From positions 2,170,001-2,234,000 of the forward strand of contig NZ_CP067099.1 of the NCBI RefSeq assembly GCF_016618195.1: 64,000 nt of DNA, given 5' to 3'. Under the pieces are notes generated by a model that searched no databases, had not been told where the DNA came from, and saw only the letters and a program-made list of their open reading frames with translations. The stretch comes from Providencia manganoxydans. Lineage in GTDB: Bacteria; Pseudomonadota; Gammaproteobacteria; Enterobacterales; Enterobacteriaceae. Shown piece by piece: positions 19,683 through 28,349 of this stretch. Both the position numbers and the translations under genes were made by a program. The first letter of the stretch is position 1; each line of letters opens with the position of its first letter.

Positions 19683-20307
19683 CATCTCTCATCATAATAT
19701 GAATAATTTAATCTAATTAACTATCGCCTAGGTGATGGTTAATTAGAACTATTCTATATTAGTAATAGTATTCCGACTAAACACGACCTACTAAAAAAAA
19801 TCAGTTTATTTCTTTTCTTATAAATTAAATCAATAAACTAGCAATATAGTTTTAACCGATAATAGTCACAAAAATAAAATAGGTTGCGCGCATTAATATG
19901 CTGTTATTTTGTACTGCTAATGATCGCGGTTGATTATAATAATATGCCGCATTTTTTGTCAAAGAAGGCATAAAAAGTAAGGAAATGTGAGCTGAGTAAA
20001 TTTTTACGCTATTTAATTTACGCAATGTTAATGATATGTTTAAACAGACACTAGCTTACTAAATTGGCCCATAACAGATAAATCCACTACTTGACGAGGT
20101 GTGAGACTTTTTGTTTGCTTTAATTGAGCTAAAGTCCGTATGTGATGTTAATGGCTTGTAACGTATTATGACCCCTAATTTTGAATTATCAAAACTAATC
20201 TTAAAAGAGGAAGGTATGCTCCTAAGTTAGGCGCCTACCACAATGTAAAATAATAAATCGGATGTTGAATTTTGCTGTAACAACACCAATAAATGTCGAG
20301 GGTGATA
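19683..20307. other. Long leader region upstream of oppA
   Basis: About 620 bases separate ychE and oppA. I see no gene. A long untranslated leader or more than one promoter is likely, as opp in E. coli also has a distant promoter and is a target of small RNAs. No specific sRNA site could be assigned. Confidence 0.4.
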
Positions 20308-21918
20308 ATGAATTTTCTTAAAAAGAGTTTGTGTTCACTGCCTATTTTTTTTATTGCAATGCAGGCTTACAGCAAACCGGTAGCATCAGAAACTAAACAA
20401 GTTATTACAATTAATAATGGCTCTGAGGTGGCGTCACTGGATCCTCATAAAGTCGAAGGCTCTCCAGAGTCGAGCATTATTATGAATTTGCTTGAAGGGT
20501 TGGTTTACACGGATGTTGATGGAAAAGTAACCCCTGGCGTTGCTGAGAGTTGGTCAAATGATCACTATAAAACATGGATATTCACACTTCGTGATGGTGT
20601 CAAATGGAGTGATGGCACACCAGTAACAGCTCAAGATTTTGTTTATAGTTGGCAGCGATTAGCAGATCCTAAAACGGGGTCACCCTATACGAGTTACTTG
20701 CAAAGTGCCTATATTGAAAATGCAGCAGAAATTTTAAAAGGCGAAAAGCCCATTGAGACACTTGGTGTCAAAGCACTTGATGATAAACATCTACAAGTCA
20801 CATTGAGTCATCCAGTTCCTTATTTTATTGATATGCTCAGCCATACACCAATGAAACCGGTCAATAAAAAAGCGATTGAGAAATATGGTGATAAATGGAC
20901 TCAGCCTAATAATTTTATTGGTAACGGTGCATATTTATTAGATAAATGGATAGTTAATGAACGCATTGTTCTGAAGCGTAACCCACAGTATTGGGATAAT
21001 CAAAACACTCAAATTGATGAAGCAATTTTTTTAGCCATTTCATCGGAAGTCAGTGATGTTAATCGATATCGCAGTGGTGAAATCAATATTAGTAACTCAG
21101 CCATTCCACCAGTAATTTATAAAAAAATGCAAACTGAACGGCCAAATGAATTATACGTTCGTCCTTATCTATGCACTTTTTATTATGAAATTAATAACAA
21201 CAAGCCACCATTTACTGATCCAAGGGTACGTGAGGCACTTAAACTTGGGTTAGATAGAAAAACCATTACCGATAAAATCATGGCGCAAGGTCAAATCGTC
21301 GCATATGGATTCACTCCAACATTTATTAACAATGGAGATTTTTCGCCACCAGAGTGGGCGACATGGAGTGATGAAAAACGTTATCAGAAGGCTAAAGAGC
21401 TTCTTGCGGATGCAGGCTATAGCCAAGCTAATCCTCTTAAATTCTCACTGCTTTACAACACATCTGATCAAAATAAACAGCAAGCGATCGTAGCCGCTTC
21501 AATGTGGAAGAAAAACATTGGAGCAGAAGTAGAACTGCAAAATCAAGAGTGGAAAACCTCATTACAAAGCCGCCACGATGGAAATTATGATGTGGCACGT
21601 GCGACGTGGTGCGCGGATTACAATGAACCTTCTGCATTTTTAAATATGATGCTTTCAGATAGTAGTAATAACACCACATTCTATAAAAGCGCACAATTTG
21701 ATTCCCTGTTAGAGAAAGCATTGATTGCACCGAATGATGAGTCACGGAAACAAATTTATCAGCAAGCGGAAGCACTGCTTGATCATGATTCAACGATTAT
21801 TCCTGTTTATTACCGAGTCAGTGTTCGCTTAGTTAATCCATCAGTTGGAGGATTTAAAGGAAAAGACCCTCTTGATTATATGGATGTTAAGCGGTTATAT
21901 ATAAATCAATCTAATTAA
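20308..21918 (+). CDS. oppA: Periplasmic oligopeptide-binding protein, first copy
   Basis: Solute-binding protein (SBP family 5) that captures peptides for the OppBCDF importer. The signal peptide is MNFLKKSLCSLPIFFIAMQA. The mature part begins with the family signature NNGSEVASLDPHKVEGSPES and later shows AESWSNDHYKTWIFTLRDGV. Length 536 residues from the ATG at 20308, which follows GAGGG at proper spacing; an ATG five codons upstream lacks such spacing. A second, similar gene follows 95 bases downstream. Only some Enterobacterales have two in tandem, and the roles of the two here are not known. Cotranscription with the rest of opp is likely. Confidence 0.92.
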   Translation: MNFLKKSLCSLPIFFIAMQAYSKPVASETKQVITINNGSEVASLDPHKVEGSPESSIIMNLLEGLVYTDVDGKVTPGVAESWSNDHYKTWIFTLRDGVKWSDGTPVTAQDFVYSWQRLADPKTGSPYTSYLQSAYIENAAEILKGEKPIETLGVKALDDKHLQVTLSHPVPYFIDMLSHTPMKPVNKKAIEKYGDKWTQPNNFIGNGAYLLDKWIVNERIVLKRNPQYWDNQNTQIDEAIFLAISSEVSDVNRYRSGEINISNSAIPPVIYKKMQTERPNELYVRPYLCTFYYEINNNKPPFTDPRVREALKLGLDRKTITDKIMAQGQIVAYGFTPTFINNGDFSPPEWATWSDEKRYQKAKELLADAGYSQANPLKFSLLYNTSDQNKQQAIVAASMWKKNIGAEVELQNQEWKTSLQSRHDGNYDVARATWCADYNEPSAFLNMMLSDSSNNTTFYKSAQFDSLLEKALIAPNDESRKQIYQQAEALLDHDSTIIPVYYRVSVRLVNPSVGGFKGKDPLDYMDVKRLYINQSN

Positions 21919-22013
21919 TATTTATTAAATAATTACAAAAACAGTTTACCGAGTTGGTAAGCATCACAATCAACAACATAACAATTAAGTATGGTATGGG
22001 AGTAACGGATAAG

Positions 22014-23654
22014 ATGAGTAAACAAATTCATAAAACCATGGTTGCATTAGGCGTTGCTACTGGCTTAATGGCAACAGGGATCACTAGCAGTTTTGCAGCA
22101 ACCGTTCCAGCAGGTGTTGAGCTTGCAGAAAAGCAAGTCATGGTGCGCAATAATGGCTCAGAGCCACAATCTCTTGACCCTCATAAAATCGAAGGGGTTC
22201 CTGAATCTGCGCTGGCACGTGATCTGTTTGAAGGGTTAACCATTGTTGGGCCAAATGGAGAAATTTTACCGGGCTCGGCAGTGAGTTGGGATAATAAAGA
22301 CTTCAAAGAGTGGACATTTAAAATTCGTGATGATGCTAAGTGGTCAAATGGTGATCCGGTCACCGCTCATGATTTTGTCTATAGTTTCCAACGTATAGTT
22401 GATCCAGATACTGCCTCTCCATATGCAAGTTACCTCCAATATGCACATATCAATAATGTTGATGACATTATTACCGGTAAGAAAAAACCTTCGGAGCTGG
22501 GAGTTAAAGCATTAGACGACCATACGCTAGTGCTTGAACTTAGCGAGGCCGTTCCTTATATCCCTAAATTATTAATCCACTCCTCAATGTCGCCAGTAAA
22601 TAAAAAAGTGATTGAAAAATATGGTGCTAAGTGGACACAACCACAAAACTTTGTTGGTAATGGTGCTTATAAACTAAAAGACTGGACTGTTAACGAACGT
22701 ATTGTATTAGAGCGCAGTCCTACTTATTGGGATAACCAAAATACAATTATTGATCAGGTTACGTTCTTACCTATTTCATCTGAAGTTACCGATGTTAATC
22801 GCTATCGTAGCGGCGAAATCGATATGACTTATAGTAACTTACCTATCGAACAGTTTAAAACGTTGCAGCAAAATATGCCAAATGAGCTGCGTGTTAACCC
22901 ATATTTATGTATTTATTACTATGAAATAAATAACGAAAAACCACCATTCAATGATCCACGTGTCAGAGAAGCACTAAAATTATCAATGGATAGAGATGTG
23001 ATCACCTATAAGGTGAAAGCGCAAGGTGATATTCCTGCCTACGGTTTTACACCACCATTTACTAGTGGCATGAAAACTGAAAAGCCAGATTGGTATGCAA
23101 ATATGACACAAGAGCAACGTAACGAAAAAGCTAAACAGTTGCTTGAAGAGGCTGGCTATAATAAATCTAATCCATTGAAGTTTAATTTGTTATATAACAC
23201 ATCTGACCTGCATAAACGTATTGCTATTGCGGCATCTTCTATGTGGAAGAAAAATATTGGTGCAGAAGTTAAATTAGAAAACCAAGAGTGGAAAACATTT
23301 TTAGATAGTCGTCATCAAGGCGCTTATGATGTTGCTCGTGCAGGCTGGTGTGCTGACTATAATGAACCTTCTTCTTTCCTCAATATGTTACTTTCTAACA
23401 GCAGTAATAATACTGTTCACTATAAAAATAAAGATTTTGATGCGGCGATGAAGCAGACGCTAAAAGTGCAGACAGATGAAGAGCGTGCTGAGTTATATGG
23501 CCAAGCAGAGAAAATTCTTGATAAGGATTCAGCGGTTGTACCACTTTACTACTATGTGAATACACGTTTAGTTAAACCGTATGTAGGTGGCTATACCGGA
23601 AAAGACCCATTAGATAACCTACACACTAAAGACCTTTATATTATCAAGCACTAA
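22014..23654 (+). CDS. oppA: Periplasmic oligopeptide-binding protein, second copy
   Basis: Paralogue of the preceding gene, with the same domain layout. The signal peptide is MSKQIHKTMVALGVATGLMA and continues to an AxA-like site (SSFAA) before the mature NNGSEPQSLDPHKIEGVPES. The 546 residues from 22014 are near the 543 of E. coli OppA, and the sequence looks closer to OppA than the first copy does. Upstream in-frame starts (21954 and 21996) are possible but would delay the signal peptide. Both genes keep the WCADYNEPS motif near the C-terminus, which is characteristic of this family. A structured repeat follows at 23658. Confidence 0.93.
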   Translation: MSKQIHKTMVALGVATGLMATGITSSFAATVPAGVELAEKQVMVRNNGSEPQSLDPHKIEGVPESALARDLFEGLTIVGPNGEILPGSAVSWDNKDFKEWTFKIRDDAKWSNGDPVTAHDFVYSFQRIVDPDTASPYASYLQYAHINNVDDIITGKKKPSELGVKALDDHTLVLELSEAVPYIPKLLIHSSMSPVNKKVIEKYGAKWTQPQNFVGNGAYKLKDWTVNERIVLERSPTYWDNQNTIIDQVTFLPISSEVTDVNRYRSGEIDMTYSNLPIEQFKTLQQNMPNELRVNPYLCIYYYEINNEKPPFNDPRVREALKLSMDRDVITYKVKAQGDIPAYGFTPPFTSGMKTEKPDWYANMTQEQRNEKAKQLLEEAGYNKSNPLKFNLLYNTSDLHKRIAIAASSMWKKNIGAEVKLENQEWKTFLDSRHQGAYDVARAGWCADYNEPSSFLNMLLSNSSNNTVHYKNKDFDAAMKQTLKVQTDEERAELYGQAEKILDKDSAVVPLYYYVNTRLVKPYVGGYTGKDPLDNLHTKDLYIIKH

Positions 23655-23657
23655 TAA

Positions 23658-23844
23658 CAGTCCGGCTCTACGGAGCCGGATAACGACTACTGACAAACTA
23701 TCATGTTTGGCGGCAGTCGTTAGGGGGTTCTGAAATAAACGAGGAAAATCAATTTATTGATTTTCGGCTGATAACACGAAGCGGGAAAAATCACGCTTTT
23801 ATCCCGCTTCGTCAGCAACCTCAGTCCGGCTCTACGGAGCCGGA
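23658..23844 (+). repeat. Three-hairpin repeat, copy 1, within duplicated hairpins
   Basis: The core (about 23690-23823) has three stems. Stem 1 pairs AACGACT at 23682 with AGTCGTT at 23715. Stem 2 is GAAAATCAAT / ATTGATTTTC at 23744-23765. Stem 3 is CGAAGCGGGA / TCCCGCTTCG at 23777-23811. On both sides lies the same 20-base palindrome TCCGGCTCTACGGAGCCGGA (23661-23680 and 23825-23844), each preceded by CAG, so the core appears inserted between two copies of a hairpin. A near-identical core lies at 27771. The whole sits between oppA2 and oppB. Confidence 0.85.
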
Positions 23845-23892
23845 CACTAATATGATTATTGGTCCGACTAAGCAACAAAGTAGGAAAGGGCA

Positions 23893-24813
23893 ATGTTAAA
23901 ATTTATTTTACGTCGTTTACTTGAAGCGATTCCGACACTTTTTATTCTTATTACTATTTCATTTTTTATGATGCGGTTAGCACCAGGAAGTCCATTTACT
24001 GGGGAGCGTAAACTACCACCGGAGGTAATGGCAAATATTGAAGCCAAATACCACTTAAATGACCCAATGTATAAACAATATTTTAGTTACCTAGTGCAGT
24101 TATCAAAAGGCGACTTTGGCCCTTCATTTAAATATAAAGATTACAGCGTTAACGACCTTGTCGCGAAAGCCTTTCCAGTATCGGCAAAACTAGGTGCAAC
24201 GGCATTCATTGTGGCAGTATTTTTTGGTGTATCAGCAGGGGTTATTGCAGCCCTAAATCAAAATAGTAAATGGGATTTTACAGTCATGGGATTCGCCATG
24301 ACGGGGGTTGTCATCCCAAGCTTTGTAGTGGCACCGCTATTAGTGCTAATTTTTGCTATTCATTTGAAGTGGCTCCCCGGTGGTGGCTGGGATGGTGGAA
24401 ACATCAAACATATGATTTTACCTATGGTTGCCCTGTCGCTTGCTTATATTGCGAGCATCTCACGTATTACCCGTGGTTCAATGATTGAAATTATGCATTC
24501 GAACTTTATTCGAACAGCTCGGGCTAAGGGATTACCATTAAAAACCATTATTTTACGTCATGCGTTGAAACCTGCGTTACTCCCCGTGCTCTCTTATATG
24601 GGGCCCGCTTTTGTTGGGATCATTACGGGGTCAATGGTGATTGAAACAATATTTGGTTTACCAGGAATAGGGCAACTCTTCGTTAATGGGGCTCTGAATC
24701 GTGATTATTCATTAGTATTGAGCTTGACCATTTTAGTGGGGGTATTAACCATTGCCTTTAATGCGATTGTTGATGTGTTATATGCCGTTATCGACCCTAA
24801 AATTCGCTATTAA
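23893..24813 (+). CDS. oppB: Oligopeptide ABC transporter permease OppB
   Basis: Inner-membrane permease of 306 residues with about six helices. The N-terminus MLKFILRRLLEAIPTLFILI is the first helix. The ABC-coupling EAA-type loop is seen at RTARAKGLPLKTIILRHALKPALLP. It forms the channel with OppC. The RBS is GGAAAGGG at 23882-23889, 3-10 bases before the ATG. The gap from oppA2 is 238 bases and holds hairpins that may lower expression of the downstream genes relative to the binding proteins, as is usual in opp operons. Confidence 0.96.
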   Translation: MLKFILRRLLEAIPTLFILITISFFMMRLAPGSPFTGERKLPPEVMANIEAKYHLNDPMYKQYFSYLVQLSKGDFGPSFKYKDYSVNDLVAKAFPVSAKLGATAFIVAVFFGVSAGVIAALNQNSKWDFTVMGFAMTGVVIPSFVVAPLLVLIFAIHLKWLPGGGWDGGNIKHMILPMVALSLAYIASISRITRGSMIEIMHSNFIRTARAKGLPLKTIILRHALKPALLPVLSYMGPAFVGIITGSMVIETIFGLPGIGQLFVNGALNRDYSLVLSLTILVGVLTIAFNAIVDVLYAVIDPKIRY

Positions 24814-24828
24814 TCTGGAGAAGACACT

Positions 24829-25737
24829 ATGTTATTGAACCAAAAGAATAGTGAAGCTCTGGAAAAGCTTTCTGAGCAATTAGATATTGAAGGGCGTAGC
24901 TTGTGGCAAGATGCACGTCGTCGATTTATGCATAACCGAGCTGCAATTTTTAGCTTATGTATTCTGTTTTTAATTACGTTATTTGTGATATTTGCCCCCA
25001 TGTTATCGCCTTTTTTATACGACGATACTGATTGGGAAATGATGTCAATGCCACCAGATATGGCGAGTGGTCACTATTTTGGAACTGACGCATCAGGACG
25101 TGATTTACTCGTTCGGGTTGCGATTGGTGGGCGGATCTCGCTAATGGTTGGAGTGGCTGCGGCCTTAGTCGCTGTAATTGTTGGGACGTTATATGGCTCT
25201 CTTGCAGGATATGTGGGTGGGAAGGTCGATTCCATCATGATGCGTTTGCTGGAAATATTAAATTCATTTCCGTTTATGTTTTTCGTTATTTTATTAGTCA
25301 CTCTCTTTGGTACTAATATTCTCTTGATCTTTGTTGCGATTGGTATGGTGTCTTGGTTAGATATGGCTCGTATCGTTCGTGGTCAAACCCTTGGCTTAAA
25401 GCGTAAAGAGTTTATTGAAGCTGCGTTAGTGTGTGGTGTAAGTACTCGTCATATTATTTTACGTCATATCGTACCAAACGTATTAGGGGTTGTGGTGGTC
25501 TATGCCTCGTTGTTAGTACCAAGTATGATTTTGTTTGAATCATTTTTGAGTTTCTTAGGGTTAGGTACGCAAGAGCCTTTGAGTAGTTGGGGGGCTTTAT
25601 TAAGTGATGGTGCAAATTCTATGGAAGTTACGCCATGGTTATTGTTGATCCCAGCTGGATTTTTAGTTGTGACACTGTTTTGTTTTAACTTTATCGGTGA
25701 TGGCTTACGTGATGCCCTCGATCCGAAAGACCGCTAG
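24829..25737 (+). CDS. oppC: Oligopeptide ABC transporter permease OppC
   Basis: Second inner-membrane permease (302 residues). A cytoplasmic N-terminus with EGRSLWQDARRRFMHNRAAI leads into the first helix (FSLCILFLITLFVIFAP). The motif FGTDASGRDLLVRVAIGGRI is typical of the DppC/OppC family, and the EAA loop is AALVCGVSTRHIILRHIVPN. The gene starts 15 bases after oppB and ends 11 bases before oppD. Confidence 0.96.
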   Translation: MLLNQKNSEALEKLSEQLDIEGRSLWQDARRRFMHNRAAIFSLCILFLITLFVIFAPMLSPFLYDDTDWEMMSMPPDMASGHYFGTDASGRDLLVRVAIGGRISLMVGVAAALVAVIVGTLYGSLAGYVGGKVDSIMMRLLEILNSFPFMFFVILLVTLFGTNILLIFVAIGMVSWLDMARIVRGQTLGLKRKEFIEAALVCGVSTRHIILRHIVPNVLGVVVVYASLLVPSMILFESFLSFLGLGTQEPLSSWGALLSDGANSMEVTPWLLLIPAGFLVVTLFCFNFIGDGLRDALDPKDR

Positions 25738-25748
25738 AGGGAGTTATT

Positions 25749-26738
25749 ATGTCAGAAATTAAATCAGCAAACCCTCTATTGAGCGTAAAAGATTTGGATG
25801 TGACTTTTACCACCCCTGATGGCAATGTGACGGCAGTTAATAAGCTAAACTTTGAATTACGGGCAGGTGAAACACTTGGCATTGTAGGTGAATCAGGTTC
25901 CGGTAAGTCACAAACCGCTTTCGCATTAATGGGGCTTTTGGCTCGTAATGGTAAAATTGGTGGTTCAGCCATTTTTAATGGTCGCGAAATTTTAAATTTA
26001 AAAGAGAAAGCATTAAATAAGATGCGGGCGGAAGAGATCTCAATCATTTTTCAAGACCCAATGACTTCACTCAATCCTTACTTAAAAATTGGTACGCAAT
26101 TATCTGAAGTGCTTATGCTTCACAAAGGAATGGGAAAACAACAAGCGTATGAAGAGTCTGTTCGGATGCTTGATGCAGTTAAAATGCCCGAATCACGTAA
26201 ACGCATGAATATGTATCCGCATGAATTTTCAGGGGGGATGCGCCAACGAGTCATGATTGCGATGGCACTTTTGTGTCAACCTAAACTACTGATCGCCGAT
26301 GAACCTACCACAGCATTGGATGTCACAGTTCAAGCACAGATCATGACATTACTGAATGAACTGAAGCAAGAATTTAACACTGCAATTATTTTGATCACGC
26401 ATGACCTTGGTGTTGTCGCTGGGGTCTGTGATAAAGTTTTGGTGATGTATGCAGGCCGGACTATGGAATATGGCACGGCACGTGATATTTTTTATCAACC
26501 ATCTCATCCATATTCATTAGGTTTGCTTGCTGCGGTTCCCCGTTTAGATGGTGACGATGAAAGCCTAGCAACGATCCCCGGAAACCCACCAAACCTGTTA
26601 CGTTTACCAAAAGGTTGCCCATTTTCACCGCGCTGCCAATATGCAAACGCACAATGTGTTGAACAAGAGCCTGCACTGAGCGCATTTTCAGCAAACCGTT
26701 TAAGAGCTTGCTTTAAACCAGTGGAGGAGTTGCTATGA
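25749..26738 (+). CDS. oppD: Oligopeptide ABC transporter ATPase OppD
   Basis: ATP-hydrolysing subunit of 329 residues. Walker A is GESGSGKSQT, the Q-loop is IFQDPMTSLNPYL, the signature is FSGGMRQRVMIAMAL and Walker B is LLIADEPTTALDV. The C-terminal oligopeptide-transporter domain has cysteines (CPFSPRCQYANAQC) that may bind an Fe-S cluster, as seen in related transporters. Its last four bases overlap the oppF start (ATGA), so the two are translationally coupled. Confidence 0.97.
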   Translation: MSEIKSANPLLSVKDLDVTFTTPDGNVTAVNKLNFELRAGETLGIVGESGSGKSQTAFALMGLLARNGKIGGSAIFNGREILNLKEKALNKMRAEEISIIFQDPMTSLNPYLKIGTQLSEVLMLHKGMGKQQAYEESVRMLDAVKMPESRKRMNMYPHEFSGGMRQRVMIAMALLCQPKLLIADEPTTALDVTVQAQIMTLLNELKQEFNTAIILITHDLGVVAGVCDKVLVMYAGRTMEYGTARDIFYQPSHPYSLGLLAAVPRLDGDDESLATIPGNPPNLLRLPKGCPFSPRCQYANAQCVEQEPALSAFSANRLRACFKPVEELL

Positions 26739-27736
26739 CACAACATGAAAATCGTCCTGTTTTACTGGAAGTTAACGAATTAAAAGTGCATTTTGCGATC
26801 CGAGATAAAAATCAATGGTTTTGGCAGCCAGATAAGAGTTTGAAAGCCGTTGATGGGGTAACACTGCGCCTTTATGAAGGTGAAACGTTAGGTGTTGTTG
26901 GTGAATCGGGATGTGGTAAATCGACATTTGCACGCGCCATTATTGGCCTCGTGAAATCAACGGGTGGTACAGTCAGTTGGCTAGGGCATGATTTACTTGG
27001 ACAGACTGAAAAACAGTGGCGAGATGTTCGTAGTGATATTCAAATGATATTCCAAGATCCTTTGGCATCACTGAATCCAAGAATGACCATAGGCGATATT
27101 ATTGCTGAGCCATTAAAAACATATCATTCAAAAATGCCTCAGTCAGAAGTGACTGACAAAGTTAAAAAAATGATGATGCGAGTTGGTTTATTGCCTAATT
27201 TAATCAATCGCTATCCCCATGAATTCTCAGGGGGACAATGTCAGCGAATTGGCATTGCAAGGGCCTTGATACTTGAGCCTAAATTAGTGATTTGCGATGA
27301 ACCCGTCTCTGCATTGGATGTGTCAATCCAAGCGCAGGTGGTTAACTTATTGCAAGAACTGCAAAGAGAAATGGGGCTATCACTGATTTTTATCGCTCAT
27401 GATTTGGCAGTCGTAAAGCATATTTCAGATCGTGTACTCGTCATGTATTTAGGAAATGCTGTTGAATTAGGAACTTATGATGAAGTCTATAATAATCCAC
27501 TTCATCCTTATACTAAGGCACTGATGTCAGCAGTTCCAGTCCCTGATCCTGATAAAGAAAAAACCAAGACTATTGAATTATTAGAAGGGGAATTACCATC
27601 ACCCATTAATCCACCGTCAGGTTGTGTATTCAGAACTCGTTGTCCACTGGCTGATGAAGGGTGCGCTAAAACTAAACCATTACTTGAAGGTAGCTTTAAA
27701 CATGCGGTGTCTTGTTTAAAAGTTGATCCCCTTTAA
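26735..27736 (+). CDS. oppF: Oligopeptide ABC transporter ATPase OppF
   Basis: Second ATPase (333 residues) that pairs with OppD. Walker A is GESGCGKSTFARAIIG, the signature is FSGGQCQRIGIARALIL and Walker B is LVICDEPVSALDV. The Cys-containing C-terminal segment is CVFRTRCPLADEGC. It ends the operon. The second copy of the structured repeat and a hairpin with a T-run follow. Confidence 0.97.
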   Translation: MTQHENRPVLLEVNELKVHFAIRDKNQWFWQPDKSLKAVDGVTLRLYEGETLGVVGESGCGKSTFARAIIGLVKSTGGTVSWLGHDLLGQTEKQWRDVRSDIQMIFQDPLASLNPRMTIGDIIAEPLKTYHSKMPQSEVTDKVKKMMMRVGLLPNLINRYPHEFSGGQCQRIGIARALILEPKLVICDEPVSALDVSIQAQVVNLLQELQREMGLSLIFIAHDLAVVKHISDRVLVMYLGNAVELGTYDEVYNNPLHPYTKALMSAVPVPDPDKEKTKTIELLEGELPSPINPPSGCVFRTRCPLADEGCAKTKPLLEGSFKHAVSCLKVDPL

Positions 27737-27744
27737 ATTGAGAT

Positions 27745-27925
27745 AAGGGCCGTAAGGCCCTTCAGACTGTTGACAAACATATCATGTTTGGCGGCAGTCG
27801 TTAGGGGTTCTGAAATAAACGAGGAAAATCAATTCATTGATTTTCGGCTGATAACACGGAGCGGGAAAAACCACGCTTTTATCCCGCTTCGTCAGCAACC
27901 TCAAGGGCCGTAAGGCCCTTTTTGA
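27745..27925 (+). repeat. Three-hairpin repeat, copy 2, within duplicated terminator
   Basis: The core (about 27771-27903) is nearly identical to the copy at 23690, with roughly five differences. It has stems GAAAATCAAT / ATTGATTTTC and GAGCGGGA / TCCCGCTTC. The flanking hairpin is AAGGGCCGTAAGGCCCTT, present at 27745-27762 and again at 27903-27920, where it is followed by T residues. This hairpin differs from that at copy 1. The second hairpin is a good terminator for oppF. Confidence 0.85.
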
Positions 27926-27995
27926 TATCATTGTGATGAATATAGAACACGATGATGGTGAGTTATTGTCGAGGCTAAGGGGAGGCCAAAACGAC

Positions 27996-28328
27996 TTAAC
28001 GTTTCCACAAAATATGGTTAAAAGGGCGAATTGTATCTCGGCTAATCAAAACACGAGCAAAAATGTCATTAATGTCATCCTCATCGGATTGTGCTAGACC
28101 AATAACGACTTCACTAAAATTTTCTAAATTAAATTCAGGCTGAATAATACCTTGCCAATGATGACTCAGAGGCACAATTTCAGCAGCGCCACACTCTTCA
28201 AATTGCAGAGCAAAAATCACTTGATCAGCAGGTTCTAAATTTTCCATAGCGCCTTCTAGGAACAAGTCATAGGCTATTTCAATGATTTCGTCTTCATCGA
28301 TAAGTTTAAGAGATTGTGGCTGAGTCAT
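27996..28328 (-). CDS. yciU: YciU family (DUF440, putative dsDNA mimic)
   Basis: A 110-residue acidic protein, rich in Glu and Asp along its whole length (for example LIDEDEIIEIAYDLFLEGAM and LAQSDEDDINDIFARVLIS). This matches the UPF0263/DUF440 family, where acidic residues mimic the DNA backbone in H. influenzae HI1450, which binds HU. In E. coli the gene is also next to cls. The start is supported by the conserved N-terminus, and AGGAACAG lies upstream. It lies about 20 bases after clsA on the same strand, so the two may form one unit. Confidence 0.88.
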   Translation of the reverse strand: MTQPQSLKLIDEDEIIEIAYDLFLEGAMENLEPADQVIFALQFEECGAAEIVPLSHHWQGIIQPEFNLENFSEVVIGLAQSDEDDINDIFARVLISRDTIRPFNHILWKR

Positions 28329-28349
28329 GACTGTTCCTAAAATTTAAAA

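Noticed and set aside
23681..23824. The three-hairpin core as a CRISPR-like or riboswitch element
   Set aside because: There are no regular repeats or spacers, and its presence after oppF (no downstream gene) argues against a riboswitch.
25691..26047. A 118-residue minus-strand frame over the start of oppD
   Set aside because: It is a mirror of the codon pattern of oppD and crosses the oppC-oppD junction.
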